From the NCBI GenBank assembly GCA_002292365.1, contig DBBU01000016.1, positions 1-50,880 of the forward strand: DNA of 50,880 bases. Reading direction: 5' to 3'. The notes beneath the pieces were generated by a model that saw only the letters and a program-made list of their open reading frames with translations, was not told the origin of the DNA and searched no databases. The translations under genes were made by a program, and so were the position numbers. Of the stretch, positions 35,185 through 43,923 are shown piece by piece (within the stretch, counting starts at the first letter, position 1; the number at the start of each line of letters is the position of its first letter). The stretch comes from Flammeovirgaceae bacterium UBA976. GTDB taxonomy: Bacteria; Bacteroidota; Bacteroidia; Cytophagales; Cyclobacteriaceae.

Positions 35185-36801
35185 ATGAAAAAGTTAAAAT
35201 TAACAACATTTATTTTAATCTTATTTACAAGTTATGCTTGTACAGATTTAGAAACATTGCCGAAAAATACATTATTGCCTAATGTCTTATTCCAAGATGA
35301 AAGTTCGTATATTTCTTACTTAGCAAAGCTGTATGGAAGCCTTACTTTAACAGGACAAGATGGACCTAACGGATCAGGAGACATTTCAATTATCAATGAT
35401 GAGGGTTTTGGATCTTACATTAGGGCATATTGGAAGGCACAGATATTGCCTACGGATGAAGCCATGATCAGATGGACTGATGCAGGAATTCAAGATTTAA
35501 ACTTTATGACTTGGTCTTCTGAAAATCAATTTGTTAGAGTACTATATTACAGGATTATGTATACTATATCACTTTGCAATGACTTCTTAGCGGTGAGTAC
35601 CGATGAAAGCTTGCTAGCCAATGGAGTTTCCGAAGAGATTCAACAAAGAATCAAGATATATCGTGCAGAGGCAAGATTTTTGAGGGCTTTAGCTTATTGG
35701 CATGGGTTGGATTTTTATAGAAATATACCCATAATCACTAGGATCTCTTCTGTGATGCCTAAACAAAGTACTGGGCCAGAACTTTATGAATTTATCATTG
35801 ATGAACTAAATGATATAGAGCCAGATTTAGGAGATCCAGAGATTGGTTTTGGTGGGCTATATTACGGAAGAGCAACCAAGGCAGCTTTGTGGATGTTGAG
35901 GGCAAAAGTTAAACTGAATCATGTTATTTACATTGAATCCGAATCAGTCGCTTTATATGATGACGTAGTAGACGACTTGAATCAAATCATAAATTCAGGC
36001 TATACTTTGGAAGGAGAGTATTTAAATTTATTTAATGCAGACAATCATACTTCAAATGAGGTCATTTTTGCGTTAACACATGATGGCACCTACAGTCAAT
36101 CTTGGGGAGGAACGACCTTTATGGTGAGAGCGGCTTTATTTGACGGTATGGAAGCAGATAGTTTATATGGTGTTGGAGGTGGATGGAGCGGTATCATTAC
36201 TACAAGTCAATTCAATGACCGTTTTGAAAAAGAGGGTGTTTTAGATTACCAAGATGGTCGCAACGTCCTTTTTACTACAGGACGCATTGAGGCCATAACA
36301 GAGGATTTCAGAAGTACTCTAACTAATGGTTTTGCGGCAGGTAAGTACACCAATGTAACCAAAGATGGTGTAGCAGGTTCAAATTTGGATCATGTGGATA
36401 CAGATTTTCCAATGTTCCGTTTAGCAGATGTTTATTTAATGTATGCTGAGGCTACCTTAAGAGGGGCCTCAAATGGTGATCGGGCTATCTCTTTGAATTA
36501 TTTAAATGCGATCAAGGAGCGCGCTTATGGTAATGCTAGTGCAAATATCTCGGATGCTAGCTTGAGTTTAGATTACATTCTTGAGGAACGAGGAAGGGAA
36601 TTGTATTTTGAAGGACATCGAAGAATTGATTTGATTAGATTCAATAAATTTTCAGATAGAGCAGGAGTTGATGAGTTGATCTGGGATTGGAAGGGCCAAG
36701 CTATTAATGGCAGTTCTGTTTCTTCGCATTTAGAAATATTCCCTATACCTTCGTCAGAGCTTGGGGTAAACAGTAATTTAATTCAAAATGAGGGATATTG
36801 A
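35185..36801 (+). CDS. SusD/RagB-family nutrient-binding outer-membrane lipoprotein
   Basis: The 538-residue lipoprotein has a lipobox ending in C19 (TSYACTD). It shows the SusD helical scaffold: YRAEARFLRALAYWHGLDFYRNIPII (quoted only in part here: RFLRALAYWHGLDFYRNIP), TKAALWMLRAKVKLN, MFRLADVYLMYAEA and the C-terminal YILEERGRELYFEGHRRIDL. SusD caps the SusC channel and binds the oligosaccharide. The short 9-base spacing from susC is typical of the pair. The ligand cannot be read from the sequence; the neighbouring amylase suggests alpha-glucan. Confidence 0.93.
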   Translation: MKKLKLTTFILILFTSYACTDLETLPKNTLLPNVLFQDESSYISYLAKLYGSLTLTGQDGPNGSGDISIINDEGFGSYIRAYWKAQILPTDEAMIRWTDAGIQDLNFMTWSSENQFVRVLYYRIMYTISLCNDFLAVSTDESLLANGVSEEIQQRIKIYRAEARFLRALAYWHGLDFYRNIPIITRISSVMPKQSTGPELYEFIIDELNDIEPDLGDPEIGFGGLYYGRATKAALWMLRAKVKLNHVIYIESESVALYDDVVDDLNQIINSGYTLEGEYLNLFNADNHTSNEVIFALTHDGTYSQSWGGTTFMVRAALFDGMEADSLYGVGGGWSGIITTSQFNDRFEKEGVLDYQDGRNVLFTTGRIEAITEDFRSTLTNGFAAGKYTNVTKDGVAGSNLDHVDTDFPMFRLADVYLMYAEATLRGASNGDRAISLNYLNAIKERAYGNASANISDASLSLDYILEERGRELYFEGHRRIDLIRFNKFSDRAGVDELIWDWKGQAINGSSVSSHLEIFPIPSSELGVNSNLIQNEGY

Positions 36802-36938
36802 CATTGAGTTTATTTCTAATAAAAGTTCTATTTTTTTAAAATAAATTGACGTATTACTTCGCCCTTGAAGGTTACTATTTTTTTCCGCCAAAAAATCGGG
36901 CAAATTTGTGCTAGTTTAGATCTTTAATAATTAAAATA

Positions 36939-38261
36939 TTGCGTACAAAAACGATATATTTTGGCTTAATGCTAACTGTAGCAATAGGCTGTGTTGAGAA
37001 TAAGGCCTATCAGGAAAAATTAAAAGATCCGGCACTTTATAATGCTGCGATGAAGCAATTGACTGATGTCATCGTTCACGATATTTTTTCTCCTCCGGTA
37101 GCTTCTCGGGTATATGTTTATCCCAATATTGCTGCTTATGAAATCATGGCTCAGGCGGATCCAGAAAAGTTCATTTCTCTGTCCGGGCAGTTGTCTGACT
37201 TTATGGCCATACCCAGAAATCAGGATCCTCAGGTAGACGTACATTTAGCTGCATTGCATGCTTTTTTGACGGTGGGTACCGAACTGATTTTTTCGGAGGA
37301 TAAAATGCAGGCATTTCAGGATCAAACGTACCAAGCCTTGCAATCAGATGGCTTATCCAAAAGGGTACTCAATAGCTCTATGAGTTACGGCGATAAGGTA
37401 GCAAGTCATATACTCAAATGGGCGGATGGAGATCATTATAAACAAACAAGGACAGATGTCAAGTATACTATAAGAGCACAACCGGAATATTGGAAACCAA
37501 CACCACCTGATTATATGGAAGGAATTGAGCCCCATTGGAATAAAATAAGACTCATGGTACTGGACTCTGCTCAACAATTTATTCCTAGGCCACCACTTGC
37601 TTTTAGTATGGATGAAAACAGCCCTTTTTATAAGGAATTGATGGAGGTTTACGAGATTGGTGGCCAAATTGAGAATCAAGGTGAAGACATAGCTAAATTT
37701 TGGGATTGTAACCCCTATGTATCGCATCACAGAGGGCATGCTATGTTTGCAACCAAAAAAATTACGCCAGGAGGTCATTGGATGGAGATCTCTGCGATTG
37801 CAACGATGCAGGCGGGTAGTACCTATGCCGAGACAGTACATGCCCATGCCCGAGTAGCGATCTCTTTATTTGACGCATTTATCAGCTGCTGGGATGAAAA
37901 ATGGAGATCAGTGGTGGTAAGACCTGAAACTTTAATTAACCAGTATATTGATGAGGCTTGGGTGCCCTTACTTCAAACGCCTCCTTTTCCTGAGTATACC
38001 AGTGGACATAGCGTAATCTCAAGAGCTGCCGCCCTTACCTTAACTGAGTTGTTGGGCAGAGACTTTCCTTTTGAGGATACCAGTGAGAGGGAGTATGGTT
38101 TGCCGAGTAGATCCTTTGACTCTTTTCTTCATGCCTCGGAAGAGGCCGCGCTATCGAGACTGTATGGAGGGATACACTACAGGATGGCGATAGATAATGG
38201 CTTAGATCAAGGGCAGGCTGTAGGCAACTACATCAATAATAGTTTGAAAACTAGGAAATAA
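36939..38261 (+). CDS. Vanadium-dependent haloperoxidase / PAP2-family lipoprotein
   Basis: The 440-residue product starts at TTG 36939 and has a lipoprotein signal with C18 (TVAIGC). It contains all vanadate/phosphate pocket positions of the family: K321 and R328 (KWRSVVVRP, spacing 7), S355-G356-H357 (YTSGHS), and R407 and H413 (RLYGGIH, spacing 6). The same pocket serves PAP2 phosphatases, so either haloperoxidase or phosphatase activity is possible. It follows susD by 137 bases and is transcribed in the same direction. Such proteins recur near SusCD loci, but their role there is unclear. I found no strong promoter in the gap. Confidence 0.85.
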   Translation: MRTKTIYFGLMLTVAIGCVENKAYQEKLKDPALYNAAMKQLTDVIVHDIFSPPVASRVYVYPNIAAYEIMAQADPEKFISLSGQLSDFMAIPRNQDPQVDVHLAALHAFLTVGTELIFSEDKMQAFQDQTYQALQSDGLSKRVLNSSMSYGDKVASHILKWADGDHYKQTRTDVKYTIRAQPEYWKPTPPDYMEGIEPHWNKIRLMVLDSAQQFIPRPPLAFSMDENSPFYKELMEVYEIGGQIENQGEDIAKFWDCNPYVSHHRGHAMFATKKITPGGHWMEISAIATMQAGSTYAETVHAHARVAISLFDAFISCWDEKWRSVVVRPETLINQYIDEAWVPLLQTPPFPEYTSGHSVISRAAALTLTELLGRDFPFEDTSEREYGLPSRSFDSFLHASEEAALSRLYGGIHYRMAIDNGLDQGQAVGNYINNSLKTRK

Positions 38262-38291
38262 TATTTTAAATATTTTTTTCAGATATACCGT

Positions 38292-39617
38292 TTAGATGCA
38301 ATCATTGATAATGTTTTCCAGTAGCTCTTGTTTGCCACTTGTGGGGTTTAATTCACCATGGGTATGCGCAATTTGATGTAAAGCGGATAGATCTAAAACT
38401 CCTTTCTCAAAGGCCTTCCCTTTCCCAGCATCAAAGCTTGAATACCGTTGATCCACAATTTTTTTAAAATCCGTATGCGTCATCACTTTTTCTACAATCA
38501 ATAAAGCACGAGCAAAAGTATCTATTCCTCCAATGTGCGCATAAAACAGATCTGCCATATCCGTAGAATTTCTACGTGTTTTGGCATCAAAATTCACTCC
38601 GCCTCCTTGAATGCCCCCATTTTGAACAATCACCAACATCGCTTCTACGATCTCACCGAGATTTGTAGGAAATTGATCGGTATCCCAACCATTTTGATAA
38701 TCACCTCTATTAGCATCTATACTGCCCAGCATATTGCCGTCAGCCGCTACTTGGAGTTCATGTTGAAAGGTATGTCCAGCTAGCGTGGCATGATTGACTT
38801 CAATATTTATTTTAAAATCATCAGCCAATCCATATTGATTTAGAAATCCGATGACCGTTGCGGCGTCATAATCATATTGATGTTTACTGGGTTCAGCAGG
38901 TTTAGGCTCAATAAAAAAATGACCTTTAAAACCTTGACTCCGTGCATAATCTTTGGCATTGTGTAGAAATTGGGCCAAGTGTTCAATTTCTTTTTTCATT
39001 TTTGTATTAAGAAGGCTGATATAGCCTTCTCTCCCGCCCCAAAAAACATAGTGTTCACCCTCCAGGGCTATCGTCGTATCGATGGCATTTTTTACCTGAG
39101 CACTGGCATATGCGACCACTTTGAAATCAGGATTGGTAGCTGCCCCATTCATATATCTGGGATGACTGAACAGATTGGCCGTTCCCCAGAGCACTTTTAT
39201 TGGAGTCCCTTTAAGTTTCTGCTGTCCGTATGCTGTAATGGATTGCAAGTGATGCTCTGAAGCCGATAAGGTATTCCCTTCATCAATTAAGTCAAAATCA
39301 TGGAAGCAAAAATATTCAAGGCCTAATTTAGAAATAAACTCAAATGCCGCATCCATTTTATCTTTTGCCCGTTGAATGGGATCACTCTGATGATTCCAGG
39401 GAAAAACCTTGGTACCGACACCAAAAGGATCGTTTCCTGTATTGCCAAATGAATGCCAGTATGCAACCGAAAATTTAAGATGGTCATTCATTTTTTTTCC
39501 AAGGACCATTTCATCAGGGCGGTAATATTTATACGCCAAAGGATTTTTCGATTCCTTGCCTTCGAATTTTATGTCACCGATTTCTTTAAAATATTCTGTT
39601 GATCCAATGATTGCCAT
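38292..39617 (-). CDS. xylA: Xylose isomerase
   Basis: The 441-residue enzyme converts D-xylose to D-xylulose. It is a class II isomerase of the expected length, with the catalytic CFHDFDL (H106 and D109), metal-binding FIEPKPAEPSKHQYDYD, NIEVNHATLAGHTFQHEL and GSIDANRGDYQNGWDTDQFP. It lies last in a minus-strand set, 48 bases after xylB, so the likely transcript is symporter, xylB, xylA. Confidence 0.97.
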   Translation of the reverse strand: MAIIGSTEYFKEIGDIKFEGKESKNPLAYKYYRPDEMVLGKKMNDHLKFSVAYWHSFGNTGNDPFGVGTKVFPWNHQSDPIQRAKDKMDAAFEFISKLGLEYFCFHDFDLIDEGNTLSASEHHLQSITAYGQQKLKGTPIKVLWGTANLFSHPRYMNGAATNPDFKVVAYASAQVKNAIDTTIALEGEHYVFWGGREGYISLLNTKMKKEIEHLAQFLHNAKDYARSQGFKGHFFIEPKPAEPSKHQYDYDAATVIGFLNQYGLADDFKINIEVNHATLAGHTFQHELQVAADGNMLGSIDANRGDYQNGWDTDQFPTNLGEIVEAMLVIVQNGGIQGGGVNFDAKTRRNSTDMADLFYAHIGGIDTFARALLIVEKVMTHTDFKKIVDQRYSSFDAGKGKAFEKGVLDLSALHQIAHTHGELNPTSGKQELLENIINDCI

Positions 39618-39665
39618 TTTTTATCTATTTACGTAATGATTTATATTTTTCGAAGTTAATATTTT

Positions 39666-41174
39666 TTATTTAGGAGACTCATTTTCATTAATTGCTAACA
39701 AAACAGCTAATTCTTTCTTCCAATGACCATACTGTGCTTGATAGATTTCCGTAAGTTTTTGTTCTGGATGAATGGTATCGATGGGGCTCATGTTTTTAAA
39801 TGTACTTTCGAGACTTTGAGAAGTAAGACCAGCCAAAGCAGCTCGAGCTGCCCCTTCTGCGCCATCGGTATCATATAATTCTAGTGGCAGTTGTAGGGTG
39901 TTCACGAAGACGGTACGAAATAGGGGACTTTGAAATAAATTATTATTACCTGCCTTGATCACTGTGGTGGGCAATCCTATGTCATGAATGATATCCAGCC
40001 CATATTTCATACTGAAAACAATACCTTCTTTCGCCGCCCGAATAAGATGGCTTCGATCGTGCACATTGAAATCCAACTGACTCATTTGGGCTTTTAAATT
40101 TTTATTTTCTAAGATTCTTTCAGCACCATTGCCAAAAGGGAAAAATCTTAAATTCAAGCTACCCGGAGGGGCTTGTTGGCTGAGATTATTGAGATCATTA
40201 TAATTGATGAGTTCAGCTGTGGTATTGAGTAGTTTTTTCAGCCAATTGTACAATATACCAGCGCCATTTACACATAATAGCATACCATTTCTATTCTTTT
40301 TCAACGTATTATTGACATGTAAAAAAGTATTGATTCTTGATTTTGCATCGTACAGCGGCTTGTCCGTGACACCATAAATAACCGCAGAGGTCCCTGCTGT
40401 AGTAGCGAGTTCTCCAGGTTCTAGGACGTTTAAGGAAAGGGCATTATTGGGCTGATCTCCTGCCCGATAGGTTATGGGAATGTCTGGGGTGAGGCCGAGT
40501 GCTTCCGCAGCTCCTTGCGATACGTAACATTGAACCCCAACTGAGGGGACAATATCAGGAATCAGTGTTTTTGAAAATCCATAATAATCCATCAATTCGG
40601 TTGAGATCATGTTATTCTTAAAATTCCATAAGGCGCCTTCAGAAAGACCGGTTTCGGTGGTAGTTGCTTTATCACTTAATTTTAAGGCCAAATAATCTCC
40701 AGGAAGCATAAATTTCCAGATGCGGGCATAAGCTTTGGGTTCGTTTTCTTTTACCCAAGCCAGTTTAGAAGCAGTAAAATTCCCTGGAGCGTTTAAATGC
40801 TGTTCCAAATAATTTTGATTTTTCAAGGCATTGAATGCCCTTTTTCCGATTTTCACAGCTCTGGAATCACACCAAATGATGGCAGGTCGAACGGGAGTTA
40901 AGTTTTTATCTATGGCGACCAATCCGTGCATTTGGTAACTGATGCCAATGGCTTGGATATTTTTTAAATCAATTTGATGTTGGATTTTGTGTAAGGCTCC
41001 TTTCAAGCTATGCCACCAGATATCAGGCTTTTGTTCTGCCCAATCAGAGAAGGGCACTTCAATGGAGAGTTCATTTTCTGGAAAGAAGGCTCTTGCCATC
41101 GTTTTCTGCCTCACGGCATCATAAACTGCAATTTTGATCGATGAACTTCCTACATCTATTCCCAACGTTTGCAT
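39666..41174 (-). CDS. xylB: Xylulokinase
   Basis: The start is set at the ATG at 41174, where the FGGY-kinase N-terminus MQTLGIDVGSSSIKIAVYD begins; a TTG 14 codons upstream adds no family sequence. This gives 502 residues. Motifs include GISYQMHGLVAID, PAIIWCDSRA, and AGDQPNNAL with the catalytic aspartate, followed by the ATP-binding TTAGTSAVIYG. It phosphorylates D-xylulose to feed the pentose phosphate pathway. It lies 14 bases after the symporter gene. Confidence 0.95.
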   Translation of the reverse strand: MQTLGIDVGSSSIKIAVYDAVRQKTMARAFFPENELSIEVPFSDWAEQKPDIWWHSLKGALHKIQHQIDLKNIQAIGISYQMHGLVAIDKNLTPVRPAIIWCDSRAVKIGKRAFNALKNQNYLEQHLNAPGNFTASKLAWVKENEPKAYARIWKFMLPGDYLALKLSDKATTTETGLSEGALWNFKNNMISTELMDYYGFSKTLIPDIVPSVGVQCYVSQGAAEALGLTPDIPITYRAGDQPNNALSLNVLEPGELATTAGTSAVIYGVTDKPLYDAKSRINTFLHVNNTLKKNRNGMLLCVNGAGILYNWLKKLLNTTAELINYNDLNNLSQQAPPGSLNLRFFPFGNGAERILENKNLKAQMSQLDFNVHDRSHLIRAAKEGIVFSMKYGLDIIHDIGLPTTVIKAGNNNLFQSPLFRTVFVNTLQLPLELYDTDGAEGAARAALAGLTSQSLESTFKNMSPIDTIHPEQKLTEIYQAQYGHWKKELAVLLAINENESPK

Positions 41175-41188
41175 ATCCTTGCTGTGTT

Positions 41189-42802
41189 TTATCCTGTAAA
41201 GTAGACCATGATACAAACAATAATAAATACCAAAATAAGAGAGACCAAGGCATCAATTTTATCAAAGCTGTCTTTACTGTCTATTTTATCTTGTGGATCT
41301 AAGGCACCAAAGGCCAACCCCCTTATTTTCGAAAAATCCGGCGGATCTGTGGCGAGACTCACGGCGATACAAACAAAAATACAGGTGATAAACATAAAAA
41401 TAGCCATATGAGAGAAATTGATGGCAGCGAATTGAAAGGCCAGCGGACTACTTTCCGTGGCAAATAGCTCGGCGAATATTCTCAATGTGGCGATGATTAA
41501 TCCAAACATCAAGGTTGATATGGCCGCATGCGCATTGACTCGTTTCCAAAGAATGCCTAGTAAAAAAACAGCCGTGATGGGAGGTGCGATATAAGATTGA
41601 ATACTTTGTAAGTAATTGTAGAGGACGCCTCCACCTATTTTCTCCATGACGGGAATCCAAAGCATACCCACAGCCACTACAAATACCGTAGCGATTTTCC
41701 CAATGCGTACCAATTTTAACTCTGGTGAATGAGGGTACATTTTTTTAAAAATATCTACAGTAAATAGTGTAGAGCTTGAATTAAAAACCGAGGCAAGAGA
41801 GCTCATTAAGGCAGCCATGAGACCCCCAGCTACCAAACCTTTGATACCGGCAGGGAGTAATGTCGAGACCAATACAGGAAATACTTCATCACTTTTTTCA
41901 TAGCTGATGATCCCTTTCTGTTTTAGCGCAAAGGCAATGATCCCTGGGATCAAGAAAATAAAAATGGGCAACAACTTTAGATAGGCCCCGAAGATAGCAC
42001 CGCGTCTTCCAATTTTTATATTCTGAGCTGAAAGGGTACGCTGGACTATATATTGATCGGTACACCAGTACCATATACCCACAATAGTACCTCCAAATAG
42101 CATACCTGTCCACGGATAATCGGGATCAGACATGGGTCGCCACATATTAAAATGTTCTGAACCGGTGGCAGCTTTGAGCGCTTCCCAACCGCCCACAGCA
42201 TTGAAGCCTAAATAGGTGAGTAATAAAGAACCCAGAATCAATATTACGGTCTGCACGGCCTCTGTATAGACTACTGCCCTCATCCCTCCTAAAACGGTAT
42301 AAAGCCCTGTAATAATGACAATTCCAAAAGCGCCGGTCAAAAAAGATACTCCTAATAGCTGAGAAACGACCACACCCCCCGCGTAAATTGTCACTGATAC
42401 TTTGGTCAACACATAACCAATAATGGAAAAAATAGATAGAAACCAGCGAGATCTACTGTCAAATCTTTTTTCTAGAAATTCGGGCATGGTAAAAACATTT
42501 CCCCTCATATAAAAAGGAAGAAATACCCAACCCAGAAGCAAAACTATCCAAGCGTGCAGCTCATAATGGGCCATAGGCATTCCACTTTCTGCACCTGTGC
42601 CTGCCAATCCAACCACATGTTCAGAACCAATATTAGAGGCAAATATGGAAGATCCGATAACAAACCAACCCACATTTCGACCGGCTAAAAAAAAGTCTTC
42701 TGTATTATTTTGCTTTTGAAGGATGACCCAAATCGCAACACCTATTAACGCTGCAAAATAAATTCCAATGACGATCCAATCTAAAGTTTCTAGTCCAACC
42801 AT
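41189..42802 (-). CDS. Sodium/solute symporter (SSS family), probably sodium/xylose or related sugar
   Basis: Starting at the ATG at 42802 gives 537 residues; an upstream TTG at 42832 would add ten residues before the first helix. The protein has about 14 helices and SSS family features: TEDFFLAGRNVGWFVIGSS, ASNIGSEHVVGLAGTGAESG, YTVLGGMRAVVYTEAVQ and QYIVQRTLSAQN. These match the SGLT sugar-transporting branch (the ASNIGSEHVVG stretch is typical). The partner genes xylB and xylA suggest xylose. No signal for other sugars is visible, and specificity remains an inference from context. Confidence 0.9.
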   Translation of the reverse strand: MVGLETLDWIVIGIYFAALIGVAIWVILQKQNNTEDFFLAGRNVGWFVIGSSIFASNIGSEHVVGLAGTGAESGMPMAHYELHAWIVLLLGWVFLPFYMRGNVFTMPEFLEKRFDSRSRWFLSIFSIIGYVLTKVSVTIYAGGVVVSQLLGVSFLTGAFGIVIITGLYTVLGGMRAVVYTEAVQTVILILGSLLLTYLGFNAVGGWEALKAATGSEHFNMWRPMSDPDYPWTGMLFGGTIVGIWYWCTDQYIVQRTLSAQNIKIGRRGAIFGAYLKLLPIFIFLIPGIIAFALKQKGIISYEKSDEVFPVLVSTLLPAGIKGLVAGGLMAALMSSLASVFNSSSTLFTVDIFKKMYPHSPELKLVRIGKIATVFVVAVGMLWIPVMEKIGGGVLYNYLQSIQSYIAPPITAVFLLGILWKRVNAHAAISTLMFGLIIATLRIFAELFATESSPLAFQFAAINFSHMAIFMFITCIFVCIAVSLATDPPDFSKIRGLAFGALDPQDKIDSKDSFDKIDALVSLILVFIIVCIMVYFTG

Positions 42803-42913
42803 GTTTCCAACAGTATTTAAATTATGACGCAAAGGAATACCGAGTCCCTCAATCCGATGCGCGTTAATTGTTACTGAAATTAAAAATAATTTATTTTATC
42901 TGTAAAGGAAAGG

Positions 42914-42930
42914 ATCTCATAATATGAGAT
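42914..42930. promoter_or_regulatory. Perfect 17-base palindrome, candidate operator
   Basis: ATCTCATAATATGAGAT has two 8-base arms around one central base. It lies in the 216-base gap between the divergent symporter gene (start 42802) and the ROK kinase gene (start 43019). Its size and position suit a dimeric repressor or activator controlling one or both directions. No regulator gene is present in the window. Confidence 0.5.
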
Positions 42931-43018
42931 GATTTGGTTAAGCGTTAGGTTAAATTAGACTAGTTCAATTAGTAAAGTTTGGAAATAAATCCAGTATTTA
43001 AAGTTAAAATAAGAAAAA

Positions 43019-43921
43019 ATGCCAATTTGGGGAATAGATTTAGGAGGGACTAAAATAGAAGGAGTGGTTCTGAATGACGATAAATTACCCAAAATATTGG
43101 TGAGAAAGCGTATCGATACAGAAGCCGCCCGAGGTTATCAACACATCATCAGAAGAATAAAATTACTTATTGATACAATGGCTCATGAATTGGGTTATTT
43201 TCCAGAGAAGATAGGTCTTGGAACTCCAGGAGCCATTGATCCTATTTCAGGTCTCATGAAAAACGCAAATACGACCATACTCAATGGGAGGTACTTTAAG
43301 GAAGATGTCAAAAAGGCTTTGGATATCCCTTTGCAAATAGCAAATGATGCCAATTGTTTTACTTTGGCAGAATATAAAATGGGTATAGTTGCGCGCGAAT
43401 CACCTCAAGCAAACGTAGTCTTTGGGGTGATTATGGGTACTGGCGTTGGAGGGGGAATTGTAGTCAATGGACAATTGATCCATGGGCGTCAAGGCATTGG
43501 AGGTGAATGGGGCCATAATTTTTTAGACATTTCTGGAGGTCCCTGTTATTGCGGTAAAACAGGTTGTGTGGAAACCGTTATTTCAGGTAAAAATTTAGAG
43601 CGGTATCATCATGAAAAATTTCATGAATCAAAAAAGCTCAAGGACATTTATCAAGGACATCTCTCGGAAACGTCACCCAATGATTCCCATACAATTAACA
43701 GATTGATAACACAGTTTGGAAGGGCGATGGCTGGAGTAATCAATATCTTGGACCCTGATATTATCGTTATCGGAGGAGGCGTGGGAAATATTGATTTACT
43801 GTATACGGAAGGCTTAAAAGAGGTAAAAAAATATGTCTTTTATCCAAAGTTGGATACTATTTTTCATAAACCCTTATTGGGAGACAATGCGGGAGTCTTT
43901 GGCGCAGCCTATTTAACCTAG
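43019..43921 (+). CDS. ROK-family sugar kinase
   Basis: The 300-residue protein has the ROK ATP-binding start MPIWGIDLGGTKIEGVVL, the catalytic IANDANCFTLAE, the loop GVIMGTGVGGGIV and the zinc-binding CYCGKTGCVET. It lacks an N-terminal helix-turn-helix, so it is a kinase rather than a ROK repressor. It probably phosphorylates glucose, fructose or a related hexose. Glucose from the amylase locus would be a fitting substrate, but this is only contextual. It heads a same-strand series and is divergent from the xyl genes. Confidence 0.92.
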   Translation: MPIWGIDLGGTKIEGVVLNDDKLPKILVRKRIDTEAARGYQHIIRRIKLLIDTMAHELGYFPEKIGLGTPGAIDPISGLMKNANTTILNGRYFKEDVKKALDIPLQIANDANCFTLAEYKMGIVARESPQANVVFGVIMGTGVGGGIVVNGQLIHGRQGIGGEWGHNFLDISGGPCYCGKTGCVETVISGKNLERYHHEKFHESKKLKDIYQGHLSETSPNDSHTINRLITQFGRAMAGVINILDPDIIVIGGGVGNIDLLYTEGLKEVKKYVFYPKLDTIFHKPLLGDNAGVFGAAYLT

Positions 43922-43923
43922 CC

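Noticed and set aside
36841..36938. Promoter before the haloperoxidase-type gene (CAAATTTG at 36901)
   Set aside because: The -7 box lacks the initial TA and the nearest TTG is 33 bases away, outside the usual spacing.
37353..37847. 164-codon minus-strand open frame inside the haloperoxidase-type gene
   Set aside because: Antisense shadow of a well-supported gene with complete active-site motifs.
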